A stretch of DNA of 64,000 nucleotides from Methylobacterium aerolatum (GCF_022179085.1 NZ_BPQE01000026.1:23442-87441), one strand, 5' to 3'; shown: positions 43,067 through 52,529, numbered from the stretch's first letter. The notes: generated by a model not told the origin, from the letters alone. Numbers and translations: made by a program.

Positions 43067-44782
43067 TCAGTGCGGCGCCGCCCCGCCGGTCATGGCCACC
43101 TTCGCGACCTCCTGATTGCGCAGGATGAACCGTTGCAGCTTGCCGCTCGGCGTCTTGGGCAGCGCCTCGACGAACTCGATCTCGCGGGGATACGAGTGGG
43201 CCGAGAGGCGCTGCTTCACGAAGCGCTGGATGCCCTCCGCCAGGGCGCCGTCGGGCGCGACGCCGCCCTTCAGCACGACGAAGGCCTTCACGAGTTCGGT
43301 CCGGTCGGGATCCGGCTTGCCGACCACGGCGGATTCCGCGACGGCCGGGTGCTCGATCAGTGCGCTCTCCACCTCGAAGGGGCCGATCCGGTAGCCCGAG
43401 GAGGTGATGACGTCGTCCGCGCGGCCGACGAAGGCGATGCTGCCGTCCTCCTGGGCCTCGACGGTGTCGCCGCTGAGGTAGTAGTCGCCCACGAAGCCGG
43501 CTGTCGGGCGCTCCCAGTAGCCGGAGAACCACATCAGGGGCGAGCGCGTCCGGTCGACGGCCAGGATGCCCGGCTCGCCCGGCCCGAGTTCCCGGCCCTC
43601 GGCATCGACCACGACGACCCGGTGGCCGGGCACGGCGAAGCCGGCGGAGCCGAGCCGGACGGGGTGGGCGAGGGCGTGGTGGTTGCAGACCACCATCCCG
43701 AGCTCCGTCTGCCCGTAATGGTCGTGGATGGTGGTGCCGAGGTGCTCCGCGAACCAGCGGATCACCTCCGGGTTCAGGGGCTCCCCGGCGCTGCTCACGG
43801 CGCGCAGCTGCCCCTTCACCGCCGCCGCGGCCCCGGGACCGGCCGCGATGAGGAAGCGGAAGGCGGTGGGCGATCCCGCGAGGTTGGTGATCCCGAGGTC
43901 CCGGATGGTGCGGTAGGTGTCCTCGACGGTGAAGGGACCGTCGTGGAAGGTCGTGGTCAGGCCCATCGCGAGGGGACCGGTGACGGCGTAGTAGAGCCCG
44001 TAGGCCCAGCCGGGGTCGGCGACGTTCCAGAAGCGGTCTCCGAGCCTCAGGTCCACGGCGTCGCGCATGTAGGCGACGAAGGCCACGATGGCCTTGAGGG
44101 GCACGAAGAGCGGCTTGGCCGGCCCCGTCGTGCCGGAGGTGAACATGATCAGGAACGGGTCCTCCGCCCCGCAGGCCACAGCCTCGCTCACGCCGGACTC
44201 GGCTTCGAGGGCGGCCCAGAAATCGAGGTCCGGTCCCGCGTCCCCCGCGCCGACGGTGACGAGGGTGCAGGCGCCTGCGAGTCCGGCGGCCTTCGGGCGG
44301 TTGGCGAGGTCGGTCACGACGACCTTCGTTCCGGCCTCCCTCACGCGCTGCTCGATGGCCTTCGGCCCGAAGGCGGTGAAGAGCGGCTGGTAGACGGCCC
44401 CGAGGCGCCACGTCGCCAGGATCGTCACCAGCAGCTCCGGCGTGCGCGGCAGCAGCCCCGCGACCCGGTCGCCCTTGCCCACGCCCCGTCCGGCCAGGAC
44501 GTCGGCGAACCGGGCGGCCTGCCGCGCCAGAGTCGCGAAGGTGATCTCGCGCAGCGCCTCGCCCGGCTTGCTGTACCGAAGGGCGACGCGACGGGGGTCG
44601 TCGGCATGGCGGTCGCAGCAGGTATGGCAGGCGTTGATCCCGTCCGGCCCCTCCGGGAAGATCGCGGCGAATGCCTGCGCGGCGTCGAATTCGAGGGAGG
44701 CGCGACGGTGATCGATCGTGCGGTCGATGGCCGGACCCGTCCTGTCCAAGACGAGACGGCCGCCGGGCGGGTGATGATCCAT
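43067..44782 (-). CDS. AMP-forming acyl-CoA synthetase
   Basis: This 571-residue ANL-family ligase activates a carboxylic acid with ATP and CoA. The P-loop-like motif MFTSGTTGPAKPLFVPLKAI, the YGQTELGM motif, and the C-terminal GRADDVITSSGYRIGPFEVE and GKLQRF (catalytic Lys) are present. The start at 44782 has GGGAGGAG 7 bases upstream. An in-frame start 78 bp further up is less likely. It is the first gene of the minus-strand acyl catabolic group. Medium- or branched-chain acids are likely substrates, not proven. Confidence 0.93.
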   Translation of the reverse strand: MDHHPPGGRLVLDRTGPAIDRTIDHRRASLEFDAAQAFAAIFPEGPDGINACHTCCDRHADDPRRVALRYSKPGEALREITFATLARQAARFADVLAGRGVGKGDRVAGLLPRTPELLVTILATWRLGAVYQPLFTAFGPKAIEQRVREAGTKVVVTDLANRPKAAGLAGACTLVTVGAGDAGPDLDFWAALEAESGVSEAVACGAEDPFLIMFTSGTTGPAKPLFVPLKAIVAFVAYMRDAVDLRLGDRFWNVADPGWAYGLYYAVTGPLAMGLTTTFHDGPFTVEDTYRTIRDLGITNLAGSPTAFRFLIAAGPGAAAAVKGQLRAVSSAGEPLNPEVIRWFAEHLGTTIHDHYGQTELGMVVCNHHALAHPVRLGSAGFAVPGHRVVVVDAEGRELGPGEPGILAVDRTRSPLMWFSGYWERPTAGFVGDYYLSGDTVEAQEDGSIAFVGRADDVITSSGYRIGPFEVESALIEHPAVAESAVVGKPDPDRTELVKAFVVLKGGVAPDGALAEGIQRFVKQRLSAHSYPREIEFVEALPKTPSGKLQRFILRNQEVAKVAMTGGAAPH

Positions 44783-45029
44783 CGAAGCTCCTCCCTTGTA
44801 CGTTCGCGCCCGTTCGGGCTGCCTGGGCGCATCTTGGGGACAGGCCGGAGCGCCGTTCAATGACGGAAATGGCCACCGGCCCTGAACGAATTTGCCAGCC
44901 CGCCGGACCGGCGCCCCGGAACCCGCGCCACGGGGCCGGGATCCGCGCTAAGGTCGAAGGGCTTCGCGCCGGAGCGATCCCCGCCCGCGCGCCCGGAGCG
45001 TCTTGCCGGCCTCGGGATTCTGTCCGTCC

Positions 45030-45977
45030 GTGATCCCCTTCTACGACGCGACGGCGGTGCGGGCCGCCCTCGACCTTCCCCGCCTGATCGAGGCCCTGCG
45101 CCGGGCCTTCGCGGCGTCCGACATCGCCGCGCCCGTGCGCTCCGCCCACGAGGTCGGCACGCCGGAGACGCCCGGCCGGCTCCTCGCCATGCCGGCGTGG
45201 CGGCCGGGTGACGTGGTGGGGGTGAAGCTCGTCCACGTCTTCCCCCGCAACGCCGAGCGGGGGCTCGGGGCGGTGCAGGGGGTCTACCTGCTGTTCGACG
45301 GGCGGACCGGCGTGCCGCGGGCGATGATCGACGGCGACGCGCTGACGAACCTGCGGACCGCCGCAGCCTCAGCCCTCGCCTCCACCTTCCTCTCCCGTCC
45401 CGACAGCGCCGTGCTCGCCCTCGTCGGCACGGGCCATCTCATCCCGGCTCTCGCCCACGCCCACGGTACGGTGAGGCCGATCCGGCGCGTCCTGGTCTGG
45501 GGCCGCACGGCGGCGAAGGCGGCCACCCTGGCGGCGCGGCTGCGGGGGGAGGGGCTCCCGGCCGAGGCGGCGGAGGATCTCGGCGCGGCGGTGGCCGCCG
45601 CCGACATCGTGAGCTGCGCCACCACCTCCACGGCTCCCCTCGTCCTCGGCCGTCATGTCCGGGCGGGGACCCATGTGGATCTCGTCGGGGCCTTCACCCC
45701 GGCGATGCGGGAGGGCGACGACGCCCTGGTCGCGACCGCGCGGGTCTTCGCCGACACGCGGGCCGGGGCGTTGCGCGAGGCCGGGGACCTGATCCAGGCC
45801 ATCGCCTCCGGTGCGTGGTCGGCCGACCGCCTCGCGGGCGACCTGCACGACCTGTGCGCCGGGGCGGTCGCGGGGCGCAGGGACGCGGCGGAGATCACCC
45901 TGTTCAAGTCGGTCGGCGCCGCCCTGGAGGACCTCGTCGCCGCCTCGCTGGTGGTCGAGGCCGGCCCGGCGCCGTAG
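45030..45977 (+). CDS. Ornithine cyclodeaminase/mu-crystallin family protein
   Basis: This 315-residue protein has the family pattern: VGVKLVHVFPRN, IDGDALTNLRTAAASALA and the Rossmann LVGTGHLIPALAHAH, with a shortened glycine motif. Members reduce imines or deaminate amino acids with NAD(P). The GTG at 45030 is preferred because it gives the usual start IPFYDA; TTG at 45003 would add nine residues. It is divergent from the acyl-CoA synthetase, 247 bp apart. Substrate is unknown. Confidence 0.87.
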   Translation: MIPFYDATAVRAALDLPRLIEALRRAFAASDIAAPVRSAHEVGTPETPGRLLAMPAWRPGDVVGVKLVHVFPRNAERGLGAVQGVYLLFDGRTGVPRAMIDGDALTNLRTAAASALASTFLSRPDSAVLALVGTGHLIPALAHAHGTVRPIRRVLVWGRTAAKAATLAARLRGEGLPAEAAEDLGAAVAAADIVSCATTSTAPLVLGRHVRAGTHVDLVGAFTPAMREGDDALVATARVFADTRAGALREAGDLIQAIASGAWSADRLAGDLHDLCAGAVAGRRDAAEITLFKSVGAALEDLVAASLVVEAGPAP

Positions 45978-46057
45978 CAAATCGACAGGCGGATGAACCG
46001 TCTCGCGAATCGGTGCGTTGGCGGGGTCCTGAAAACACCCCAAAGAGGGATCCCGCC

Positions 46058-46669
46058 ATGCGTACGCACCTCACCCTGGCCGCCGGCCTCCTCGCCCTCG
46101 GCGTCGGAGCGGCTTCGGCCCAGACCTCCACCACCGGCCCGGCCACGAACAACGCCACCACCGACGCGCCCAAGCCCGCCATGGGCGAGCCCGCCACCAA
46201 AGCCTCCGACGACATGAAGGAGTGGCAGGTCGCCAAGCTCGCCAAGACCTCCCTCGCCCAGGCGATCAGCACCGCCGAGGCGCAGGGCGACGAGAAGGGC
46301 GGCCGGGCGATCGACGCCGACTTCGAGAAGGCCGACAGCAAGGACCCGGCCCACTACGCGATCAAGGTCGTGTATCCGAGCGGCAAGCTCGTCGAGTACG
46401 GCATCAACGCCGACACCGGCGCCCTGTACAAGACCGAGAACCAGCCGATCGAGCGCTACTTCACCTTCCTGAAGCCCGCGAACTTCAACGAGGCCAAGAC
46501 CTCCCTCAAGGATGCCCTGGCGCTGGCCGAGCAGAAGGCGGGCGGCGGCAAGGCCTACGAGGCGTCGGTCTCGAAGGACGGTCAGGCGGTGCAGTACAAG
46601 ATCAGCGTCGCCGCCGCCGACAAGGAGCAGACCGTCACCATCGGCCCGGACGGCAAGGTCGTCGAGTAG
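46058..46669 (+). CDS. Periplasmic protein with PepSY-like repeats
   Basis: This 203-residue protein has a Sec signal peptide (cleavage after ASA near residue 21) and two PepSY-like units: LAQAISTAEAQGDEKGGRAID through GKLVEYGINADTGALYK, and LKDALALAEQKAGGGKAYEA through VTIGPDGKVVE. PepSY domains often inhibit proteases or sense conditions in the periplasm. It stands alone, converging with a TerB-like gene across a hairpin. Confidence 0.83.
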   Translation: MRTHLTLAAGLLALGVGAASAQTSTTGPATNNATTDAPKPAMGEPATKASDDMKEWQVAKLAKTSLAQAISTAEAQGDEKGGRAIDADFEKADSKDPAHYAIKVVYPSGKLVEYGINADTGALYKTENQPIERYFTFLKPANFNEAKTSLKDALALAEQKAGGGKAYEASVSKDGQAVQYKISVAAADKEQTVTIGPDGKVVE

Positions 46670-46679
46670 GACGACGCGC

Positions 46680-46700
46680 GGCCCCGGCTCGACCGGGGCC
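46680..46700. terminator. Hairpin between convergent PepSY and TerB genes
   Basis: GGCCCCGG (46680-46687) pairs with CCGGGGCC (46693-46700) around a 5-base loop. It sits between two convergent stop codons and probably terminates both. Confidence 0.7.
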
Positions 46701-46706
46701 GTCCCG

Positions 46707-47192
46707 CTACAGCAGAGGGCCGGGCTCGCCGCCGGCCCTCGACGGGCGCACCGGCGCGGCCGCGAGCAGCGCGGCCATGTCCACGCCGAGCGCCGCCGCG
46801 ATCTCCGCCAGCGCCACGCGCTCGATCTCCGCGATGCCGCCGTGGTCGGCGACATCCGCCGCGACGAGGAACACGCTCTCCCGCTGGTCCGCCGGCCGCT
46901 CCGCCAGGGCGGCGACCCGGCGCAGGTTGTCCACCCGGCCCGCCCGCGTCCGCGCCCGGCCGATCGCGTCGTAGAGTTCGCGCTCCAGCATCAGGGCGTC
47001 GTAGCCCTTTTCGATGATCGGGCTCGCCAGAACGCCGGTCAGCGCCGTGTGGAACTCCTCCCCCGCCACCTCGCCGTCGGCGACGATCACGTTGGCCGCC
47101 GCCGAGACGGCCGCCTGCATCAGCGTCTCGTCGCCGGCATAGGCGGTGACGGCGCGGGTCATGCGGGCGAAGAAGTCGGTGACGAGGCTCAT
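46707..47192 (-). CDS. TerB-like tellurite-resistance family protein
   Basis: This 161-residue all-helical protein resembles the TerB/DjlA-type metal-binding domain: AAVSAAANVIVADGEVAGEE near the start and VFLVAADVADHGGIAEIERVALAEIAAALGV near the end, with acidic residues in each repeat. The isolated gene lacks terC, terD or terE partners. Such single-gene relatives are common, and tellurite resistance itself is not established. Confidence 0.83.
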   Translation of the reverse strand: MSLVTDFFARMTRAVTAYAGDETLMQAAVSAAANVIVADGEVAGEEFHTALTGVLASPIIEKGYDALMLERELYDAIGRARTRAGRVDNLRRVAALAERPADQRESVFLVAADVADHGGIAEIERVALAEIAAALGVDMAALLAAAPVRPSRAGGEPGPLL

Positions 47193-47352
47193 GTCGGTCG
47201 CAGGTCCGCGCGATGGGGGCGGGGGTCGCCTAGCCCGTGATTATGGGAGGATGGGGGCAAGGCGCACCGGCTTCGCCACACGGGGGATCGCAGCAAGACG
47301 TCGCATGTCGCCCCCGCGACGAACCGGAGGCCGCCCACCCCGTTGTCGGCCC

Positions 47353-47595
47353 ATGACAGATCACGCTTCGCCCTCCCTGGACCCCGTCGTCGATGCCCGG
47401 CGGCGCGAAATGGCCGTGGAGCACCTGCTCTTCGGCACGATCCAGTTCCTCGCCCGCAAGCATCCCGAACTGCTCGACGACCTCGACGGCAGCCTCGGCC
47501 ACCTCTGGGACAAGTCCGAGGGCGAGGCCCGCGACGACGAGGCCGTCCGGGAGATCGCCCGCAAGTTCATCCGCAGCCTCCGCGCCGAGGAGTGA
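47353..47595 (+). CDS. Small unrecognised cytoplasmic protein
   Basis: This 80-residue protein is acidic and helical: RREMAVEHLLFGTIQFLARKHPELLDDLDG, then REIARKFIRSLRAEE. It lies 4 bp before the SpoIIAA-like gene, so it is probably cotranscribed. Its start at 47353 is chosen over upstream in-frame codons because the preceding residues are arginine- and proline-rich noise. No family is recognised. Confidence 0.6.
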   Translation: MTDHASPSLDPVVDARRREMAVEHLLFGTIQFLARKHPELLDDLDGSLGHLWDKSEGEARDDEAVREIARKFIRSLRAEE

Positions 47596-47599
47596 AGCC

Positions 47600-48025
47600 G
47601 TGTCCAACTCTCAAACCTCAGCCCCCGACGGATCGGTCGTTCAGCGCGAGGCGCCCCGCGCCGACCTCGTGGCCTTCGAGATCAGGGACACGATCACCAA
47701 GCCCGACATCGAGTGGATGTCGGCGGTGACGGACCATGCGATGCAGGCCCACGGGACGATCGACATGCTGCTGATCCTGTCGAACTACGAGGGCTCCGAT
47801 TTCGGCGCCAAGTTCGACGGCTACGCCGCCAGCGTGAAGGCCCGCTCGGTCGCGCATATCCGGCACTACGTCGTGGTCGGCGCGCCCGCCTTCGCGGAGG
47901 CGATGATCAAGCTGTCCGGCCTGATCCTGCCGGTGGAGACGAAGACCTTCGACCTCGCCGAGGAAGCCTCTGCCTGGGACTACCTCGCCAAGGCGGGTCC
48001 GGCGGCCGCCCCCACGACGGCCTGA
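47600..48025 (+). CDS. SpoIIAA-like STAS/CRAL-TRIO protein
   Basis: This 141-residue protein has a GTG start 4 bp after the previous stop. The pattern VAFEIRDTITKPDIEWMSAVTD, LLILSNYEGSDFGAKFDGYA and HYVVVGAPAFAEAMIKL fits the SpoIIAA-like fold (STAS/SEC14-like), whose bacterial members are membrane-associated or lipid-binding. No partner kinase or phosphatase gene is seen. Function is unknown beyond fold. Confidence 0.8.
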   Translation: MSNSQTSAPDGSVVQREAPRADLVAFEIRDTITKPDIEWMSAVTDHAMQAHGTIDMLLILSNYEGSDFGAKFDGYAASVKARSVAHIRHYVVVGAPAFAEAMIKLSGLILPVETKTFDLAEEASAWDYLAKAGPAAAPTTA

Positions 48026-48032
48026 GCCCCGT

Positions 48033-48057
48033 CCGGGACCGGGACGGCCGGTCCCGG
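48033..48057. terminator. Hairpin between convergent STAS-like and permease genes
   Basis: CCGGGACCGG (48033-48042) pairs perfectly with CCGGTCCCGG (48048-48057) around a 5-base loop. It sits between convergent stops, directly before the sugar permease end. Confidence 0.8.
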
Positions 48058-48059
48058 CC

Positions 48060-48998
48060 TCACTCCTTCACGGCGCCGGTCAGGGCCGAGACGTAGTATT
48101 CCACGAAAAAGGAATACAGGATGACCAGGGGCAGGGAGCCGAGCAGGGCGCCCGCCATCAGCGAGCCCCACTTGTAGACGTCGCCGTCCACGAACTCGCT
48201 CACCACGGCGATGGGGACCGTCTTGTTCTGCGTCGAGGACAGGAAGGTCAGCGCGTAGATGAACTCGTTCCAGCACAGCGTCAGCGAGAAGATGCCCGCC
48301 GAGATCAGGCCGGGGAAGGCGAGCGGCAGGATGATCTTGGTGAGGATCTGCCACCGGCTGGCGCCGTCCATCAGGGCGCATTCCTCCAGTTCGTAGGGGA
48401 TGGTCTTGAAGTAGCCCATCAGGAGCCAGGTGGAGAACGGGATCAGGATCGTCGGGTAGGCCAGGATCAGGGCGATGGGCGAGTCGAACAGGCCGTAGGC
48501 CTGGATGATCGTGGCCAGCGGAATGAACAGGATCGAGGGCGGCACGAGGTAGGCGAGGAAGATCGCCGCCCCGACCCAGCCCGCGCCGCCGAAGCGAATC
48601 CGCACGCAGGCATAGGCGGCGAGCACGCTCGCGAAGAGCGACAGCACGGTGGCCGCCACCGACACGTACATCGTGTTCCAGAGCCAGCGCGGATACTGCG
48701 TCTCGAACAGCAGCTTGTGGATGTGCTTGAACGTCGGATCGACCACCCAGAACGGGTTGAACCGCTCCATGTCGATGAGTTGCTCGTCCGGTTTGATGGC
48801 GGTGAGCGCCATCCAGTAGAACGGGAACAGCAGCACCACGAGGATCAGCAGCAGCGGCAGGTAGGTGGTCACGAGGCGCCGGGGCAGGCGCTCCAGATAG
48901 GCCATGCCCTCCGAGTTGTCGGTGAGCGAAGGCGCCTGCGCCGCGATCACGGAGGCGGCACGCGGGTCGGCATGGGCCGGCGGAGACGGCGCGCTCAT
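48060..48998 (-). CDS. Carbohydrate ABC transporter permease, MalG-like
   Basis: This 312-residue inner-membrane permease has about six membrane helices and the EAA loop YELEECALMDGASRWQILTKIILPLA, which contacts the ATPase. LFPFYWMALTAIKPDEQL opens the transmembrane part in MalG style. It overlaps the MalF-like gene by 4 bp. It completes a CUT1 sugar importer with 48995, 49967 and 51404. The substrate is unknown. Confidence 0.93.
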   Translation of the reverse strand: MSAPSPPAHADPRAASVIAAQAPSLTDNSEGMAYLERLPRRLVTTYLPLLLILVVLLFPFYWMALTAIKPDEQLIDMERFNPFWVVDPTFKHIHKLLFETQYPRWLWNTMYVSVAATVLSLFASVLAAYACVRIRFGGAGWVGAAIFLAYLVPPSILFIPLATIIQAYGLFDSPIALILAYPTILIPFSTWLLMGYFKTIPYELEECALMDGASRWQILTKIILPLAFPGLISAGIFSLTLCWNEFIYALTFLSSTQNKTVPIAVVSEFVDGDVYKWGSLMAGALLGSLPLVILYSFFVEYYVSALTGAVKE

Positions 48999-49951
48999 CG
49001 GTCGTTCCCCCCGGATTGCCAGGCCCGCCGCTGGAGGCCGAACCATGAGATGCCGATGGCGGCGAGCAGGAAGGGCACCATGGCGGTGGCGATCGCCGCG
49101 CCCTCGCCGAGCGTGCCCGACAGGATGCCCCGCTGGTAGGATAGGGTCGCCATCAGATGGGTTGCGTTCACCGGGCCGCCCCGGGTCATCGCCCAGATCA
49201 GCTGGAAGTCGGTGAAGGTGAACAGCACCGAGAAGGTCATCACCACGGCGATGATCGGCGTCAGCAGCGGCAGGGTGATCCGCCAGAAGATCTGCCAGTT
49301 GGAGGCGCCGTCGAGGGTGGCCGCCTCGTAGAGCGAGGGCGAGACCGTCTGGAGCCCGGCGAGCAGCGTGATGGCGATGAACGGCACCCCGCGCCAGATG
49401 TTGGCGAAGATCACGCAGGCCCGCGCCATGGCGGGATCGCCCAGGAAGTCGATGTTGCCGTCGATGAGGCCGAGATGGCGCAGCGACCACGAGATGATCG
49501 AGAACTGGCTGTCGAAGATCCACCAGAAGGCGATGGCCGACAAAACGGTGGGCACCACGAAGGGGATCAGCACGATCGACCGGATGATCGACTTGAACGG
49601 CATGTTCTTGTTGAGGAGCAGGGCGAGATAGAGCCCGATGGCGAACTTCAGCACGGAGGCGACGGTCGTGTAGAGGCAGGTGTTGAACACCGACAGCCAG
49701 AACACGTCGTCGTCCCAGAGCCACGCGTAGTTCTCCAGGCCGATGAACACGCCCTCCCGGCCGATCCGCGTGTTGGTGAAGGACAGCCAGATGCCCTTGA
49801 GCAGCGGGTAGGCCAGGAACAGGCCGAGGATCAGCGCGGTGGGCAGCATGAACCAGAACCCGGCCCAGCCGCGGCTCGCGCGCAGGCGCGCCCACCCGGA
49901 CCGGGTGGGGACCGCCACGGAAGCGGGCTGCGTCAGGGCCGTGTTCGCCAT
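48995..49951 (-). CDS. Sugar ABC transporter permease, MalF-like
   Basis: This 318-residue permease carries the EAA loop SLYEAATLDGASNWQIFWRITLPLL and SGWARLRASRGWAGFWFMLPTALILGLFLAYP near the start. About six membrane helices are expected. Its start is 15 bp downstream of the binding-protein stop and its end overlaps the MalG-like start by 4 bp. It pairs with that permease to form the channel. Confidence 0.93.
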   Translation of the reverse strand: MANTALTQPASVAVPTRSGWARLRASRGWAGFWFMLPTALILGLFLAYPLLKGIWLSFTNTRIGREGVFIGLENYAWLWDDDVFWLSVFNTCLYTTVASVLKFAIGLYLALLLNKNMPFKSIIRSIVLIPFVVPTVLSAIAFWWIFDSQFSIISWSLRHLGLIDGNIDFLGDPAMARACVIFANIWRGVPFIAITLLAGLQTVSPSLYEAATLDGASNWQIFWRITLPLLTPIIAVVMTFSVLFTFTDFQLIWAMTRGGPVNATHLMATLSYQRGILSGTLGEGAAIATAMVPFLLAAIGISWFGLQRRAWQSGGNDR

Positions 49952-49966
49952 GGTCCGACCTCCCGC

Positions 49967-51277
49967 TCAGGTGTTCCTGAAGATGCGCTGGGCCGCGCGC
50001 TCGGCGTTGCGGATCGCGCCCTTCACGTCCTCGCGGCCCGTGCAGTGGCTCGCGAACATGTCGACGATCACGAAGTCGGCCAGCACCGCCGCGATGCGCT
50101 CGCTCACCGGGGCGAGGCCGCCCGCCGCCAGCGAGCGCCGCCCGGCCTCGGCGAAGACCGCGTTCTTCGGGTCGCTCGTCCAGATCGGGTTCTTCGGGTA
50201 GTTCGAGAGCGGCTCGCACAGGTAGCCCTGCGCCGCCTCCAGCCACGGCCCGTAATTGGCCGCCTCCATCATGAAGCTGATGAACGCCTTGCAGGCGTTC
50301 GGCGCCTTCGAATACTTGAAGGCCAGGATCGGGAAGGCGAGCTGGAACTCCGTGGGCTTGCCCGCTGGGCCGACGGGCCAGACGGCGTGGTCCATGTCCT
50401 CGGCGAGCTTCGGGTTGTCCTTCTTGGCGGCGGCGTAGATCGAGATGCCGTTGTTGGTCAGGTACAGGTCGCCCGCCAGGAACGCCTTGTTGTTGGAGGA
50501 ATCGTTCCACGACACCGTGCCCGGCACAAAGGTCTCGTAGAGGTTCTTGACGTATTCGAGCGCCTTGGCCGTCTCCGGCGAGTTGATGACGATCTTCTCG
50601 TTGGCGTCCACGAGGTTGGCCCCGTGGGACCAGAGCGCCCAGTGGCACCACGTGTTGCCGTCGCCCGTGGCGTGGCCGAGCGCGAAGCCGGCCGGCGTGT
50701 TGTTCTTCTTGAGGGCCCGGCAGAGTTCGAGGAAGCCCGCCGTGTCGGTGGGGAACTTGTCGAACCCGGCCTTCTTCATCGCGGAGATGCGATAGTTCGG
50801 ATAGCCGCCGTTGAACGCCACCGGAATCGCGATCCACTGCCCCTTCACCTTGCCGTAGGCCTCGGCGGAGGGGAACCAGGGGCCGTACTTCTTGGCGAGG
50901 GAGTCCGCCACGTCCTGCATCGGCAGGCACTTGTCGGGGAAGAGCGCCGGGAAGGAGAACAGGCCCCACACCATGTCCGGTCCCTGGCCGGTGTTGGCGG
51001 CCACCGACGCCTTGGGCTGGATGTCGTCGAAGGATTCGTTCGTCACGCTCACCTTCACGCCGGTGGCCTGCGTGAAGGCCGCCACCATCCTCATGAAGGC
51101 CTCGTCCTCGGCGGGGACGAAGCGCTTCCAACGCAGGACCGTGAGGCTCGCCCCCGCCTCCGGCTTCCACTCGGCCGTCTGCGCCCAGGCCTTGGCGAAG
51201 CCGAGGAGGTCGCCCCCAGCGGCGAGCCCGGCCGCGGCGGCACCCGCGAGAATGGAACGGCGATCGAGACCAGACAT
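49967..51277 (-). CDS. ABC sugar substrate-binding protein
   Basis: This 436-residue extracellular solute-binding protein (family 1) begins with a twin-arginine-like signal, SGLDRRSILAGAAAAGLAAGG, with likely cleavage after AWA near residue 32. The binding domain includes FAAFTQATGVKVSVTNESF-like and TGQGPDMVWGLFSFPALFPDK. GGGAG lies 8 bases upstream of the ATG. An in-frame ATG 72 bp upstream is less likely. It follows the ATPase gene with a 126-bp gap. The ligand is not deducible. Confidence 0.92.
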   Translation of the reverse strand: MSGLDRRSILAGAAAAGLAAGGDLLGFAKAWAQTAEWKPEAGASLTVLRWKRFVPAEDEAFMRMVAAFTQATGVKVSVTNESFDDIQPKASVAANTGQGPDMVWGLFSFPALFPDKCLPMQDVADSLAKKYGPWFPSAEAYGKVKGQWIAIPVAFNGGYPNYRISAMKKAGFDKFPTDTAGFLELCRALKKNNTPAGFALGHATGDGNTWCHWALWSHGANLVDANEKIVINSPETAKALEYVKNLYETFVPGTVSWNDSSNNKAFLAGDLYLTNNGISIYAAAKKDNPKLAEDMDHAVWPVGPAGKPTEFQLAFPILAFKYSKAPNACKAFISFMMEAANYGPWLEAAQGYLCEPLSNYPKNPIWTSDPKNAVFAEAGRRSLAAGGLAPVSERIAAVLADFVIVDMFASHCTGREDVKGAIRNAERAAQRIFRNT

Positions 51278-51403
51278 TCGTGACACTCCCAGGGATGGCT
51301 TCCGCAACCGGTGGCTTTCGCAAGTCCTGTCGTCCCGCCGGATCGGCACCCTCGGGCGGGCGATCCTCCGGCGAAGGGGAGGGGCGCCGCGGCCCCGGCC
51401 GTG

Positions 51404-52465
51404 TCAGGTCGGCAGGCGCCGGCCGCTCGCCGCGTCGAACAGGTGCACGCGGTTCGGGCGCAGGGAGACCGTCTCGCCCGGCTTCTCGTGCACCCGCTCG
51501 CGCAGGACGCAGGTGAGGTCCTGGCCGCCCGCGCGCACCGCCAGCATGGTCTCGGAGCCGGTGGGCTCCACCACCACGACCTCGGCGGCGATCCCGCCCG
51601 GCGACAGATCGAAGTGCTCCGGCCTGACGCCGAGGATCAGGGGGCGGTCCCCCACCCCGGCCGGCGCGTCGTCCAGGGGGATCGTCAGCCCGCTGTCCGA
51701 GACGAAGGCGAGGCGGCCGTTCACCCGGATCCGGCCGGGGATGAAGTTCATCGCCGGCGAGCCGATGAAGCCCGCCACGAACAGGTTGTCCGGCCGGTCG
51801 TAGAGGTCCAGGGGCGGCCCGATCTGCTCCACGATGCCGTCGTGCATCACCACGATCCGGTCGGCCATGGTCATGGCCTCGATCTGGTCGTGGGTGACGT
51901 AGATCGTCGTTGTCTTCAGCCGCTGGTGCAGTTCCTTGATCTCGGTGCGCATGGCCACGCGCAGCTTCGCGTCGAGGTTCGAGAGCGGCTCGTCGAACAG
52001 GAAGACCTGTGGGTCCCGCACGATCGCCCGTCCCATGGCGACGCGCTGGCGCTGGCCGCCGGAGAGCTGGCGCGGGTAGCGGTCGAGGAGGGGGGTGAGG
52101 CCGAGGATCTGCGCGGCCCTGGCGACGCGCTCACCGATCTCGGAGGCCGGCGCCTTCCGGATCCGCATCGAGAAGGCCATGTTCTCGCGCACGGTGAGGT
52201 GCGGATAGAGCGCGTAGTTCTGGAACACCATGGCGATGTCCCGCTCCTTCGGGGGGACATCGTTCACGACCCGCTCGGCGATGCGGATCTCGCCGCCGGA
52301 AATGTTCTCCAGCCCGGCGATCATGCGCAGGAGGGTCGACTTTCCGCAGCCCGACGGGCCGACCAGGATGACGAACTCGCCGTCTTTGATGTCCACGGAC
52401 ACGCCGTGAAGGACATTCGTCGAGCCGAACGCCTTACGCACCTCGCGGATGCCCACCGAGGCCAT
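51404..52465 (-). CDS. Sugar ABC transporter ATPase, UgpC/MalK-like
   Basis: This 353-residue ATPase has Walker A GPSGCGKST, signature LSGGQRQRVAMGRAI, Walker B VFLFDEPLSNLD and switch histidine in VTHDQIEAMTMADRI. The C-terminal TOBE-like domain (about residues 240-353) ends with GETVSLRPNRVHLFDAASGRRL. It is the first gene of the transporter operon. An inverted repeat (52530-52553) lies 65 bp upstream and could be its operator. GGGAGGAAGC precedes the ATG. Confidence 0.95.
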   Translation of the reverse strand: MASVGIREVRKAFGSTNVLHGVSVDIKDGEFVILVGPSGCGKSTLLRMIAGLENISGGEIRIAERVVNDVPPKERDIAMVFQNYALYPHLTVRENMAFSMRIRKAPASEIGERVARAAQILGLTPLLDRYPRQLSGGQRQRVAMGRAIVRDPQVFLFDEPLSNLDAKLRVAMRTEIKELHQRLKTTTIYVTHDQIEAMTMADRIVVMHDGIVEQIGPPLDLYDRPDNLFVAGFIGSPAMNFIPGRIRVNGRLAFVSDSGLTIPLDDAPAGVGDRPLILGVRPEHFDLSPGGIAAEVVVVEPTGSETMLAVRAGGQDLTCVLRERVHEKPGETVSLRPNRVHLFDAASGRRLPT

Positions 52466-52529
52466 GCTTCCTCCCGAACACGGCCGCTCTGACGGCGGCT
52501 CTGTGCGCGGGAGTACAATAGAGAAGTTT

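Noticed and set aside
41865-45236. One long minus-strand frame considered as a fusion of thiolase and other domains
   Set aside because: Only the 3' 387 codons encode thiolase; the upstream part is a shadow of the acyl-CoA synthetase gene in another frame.
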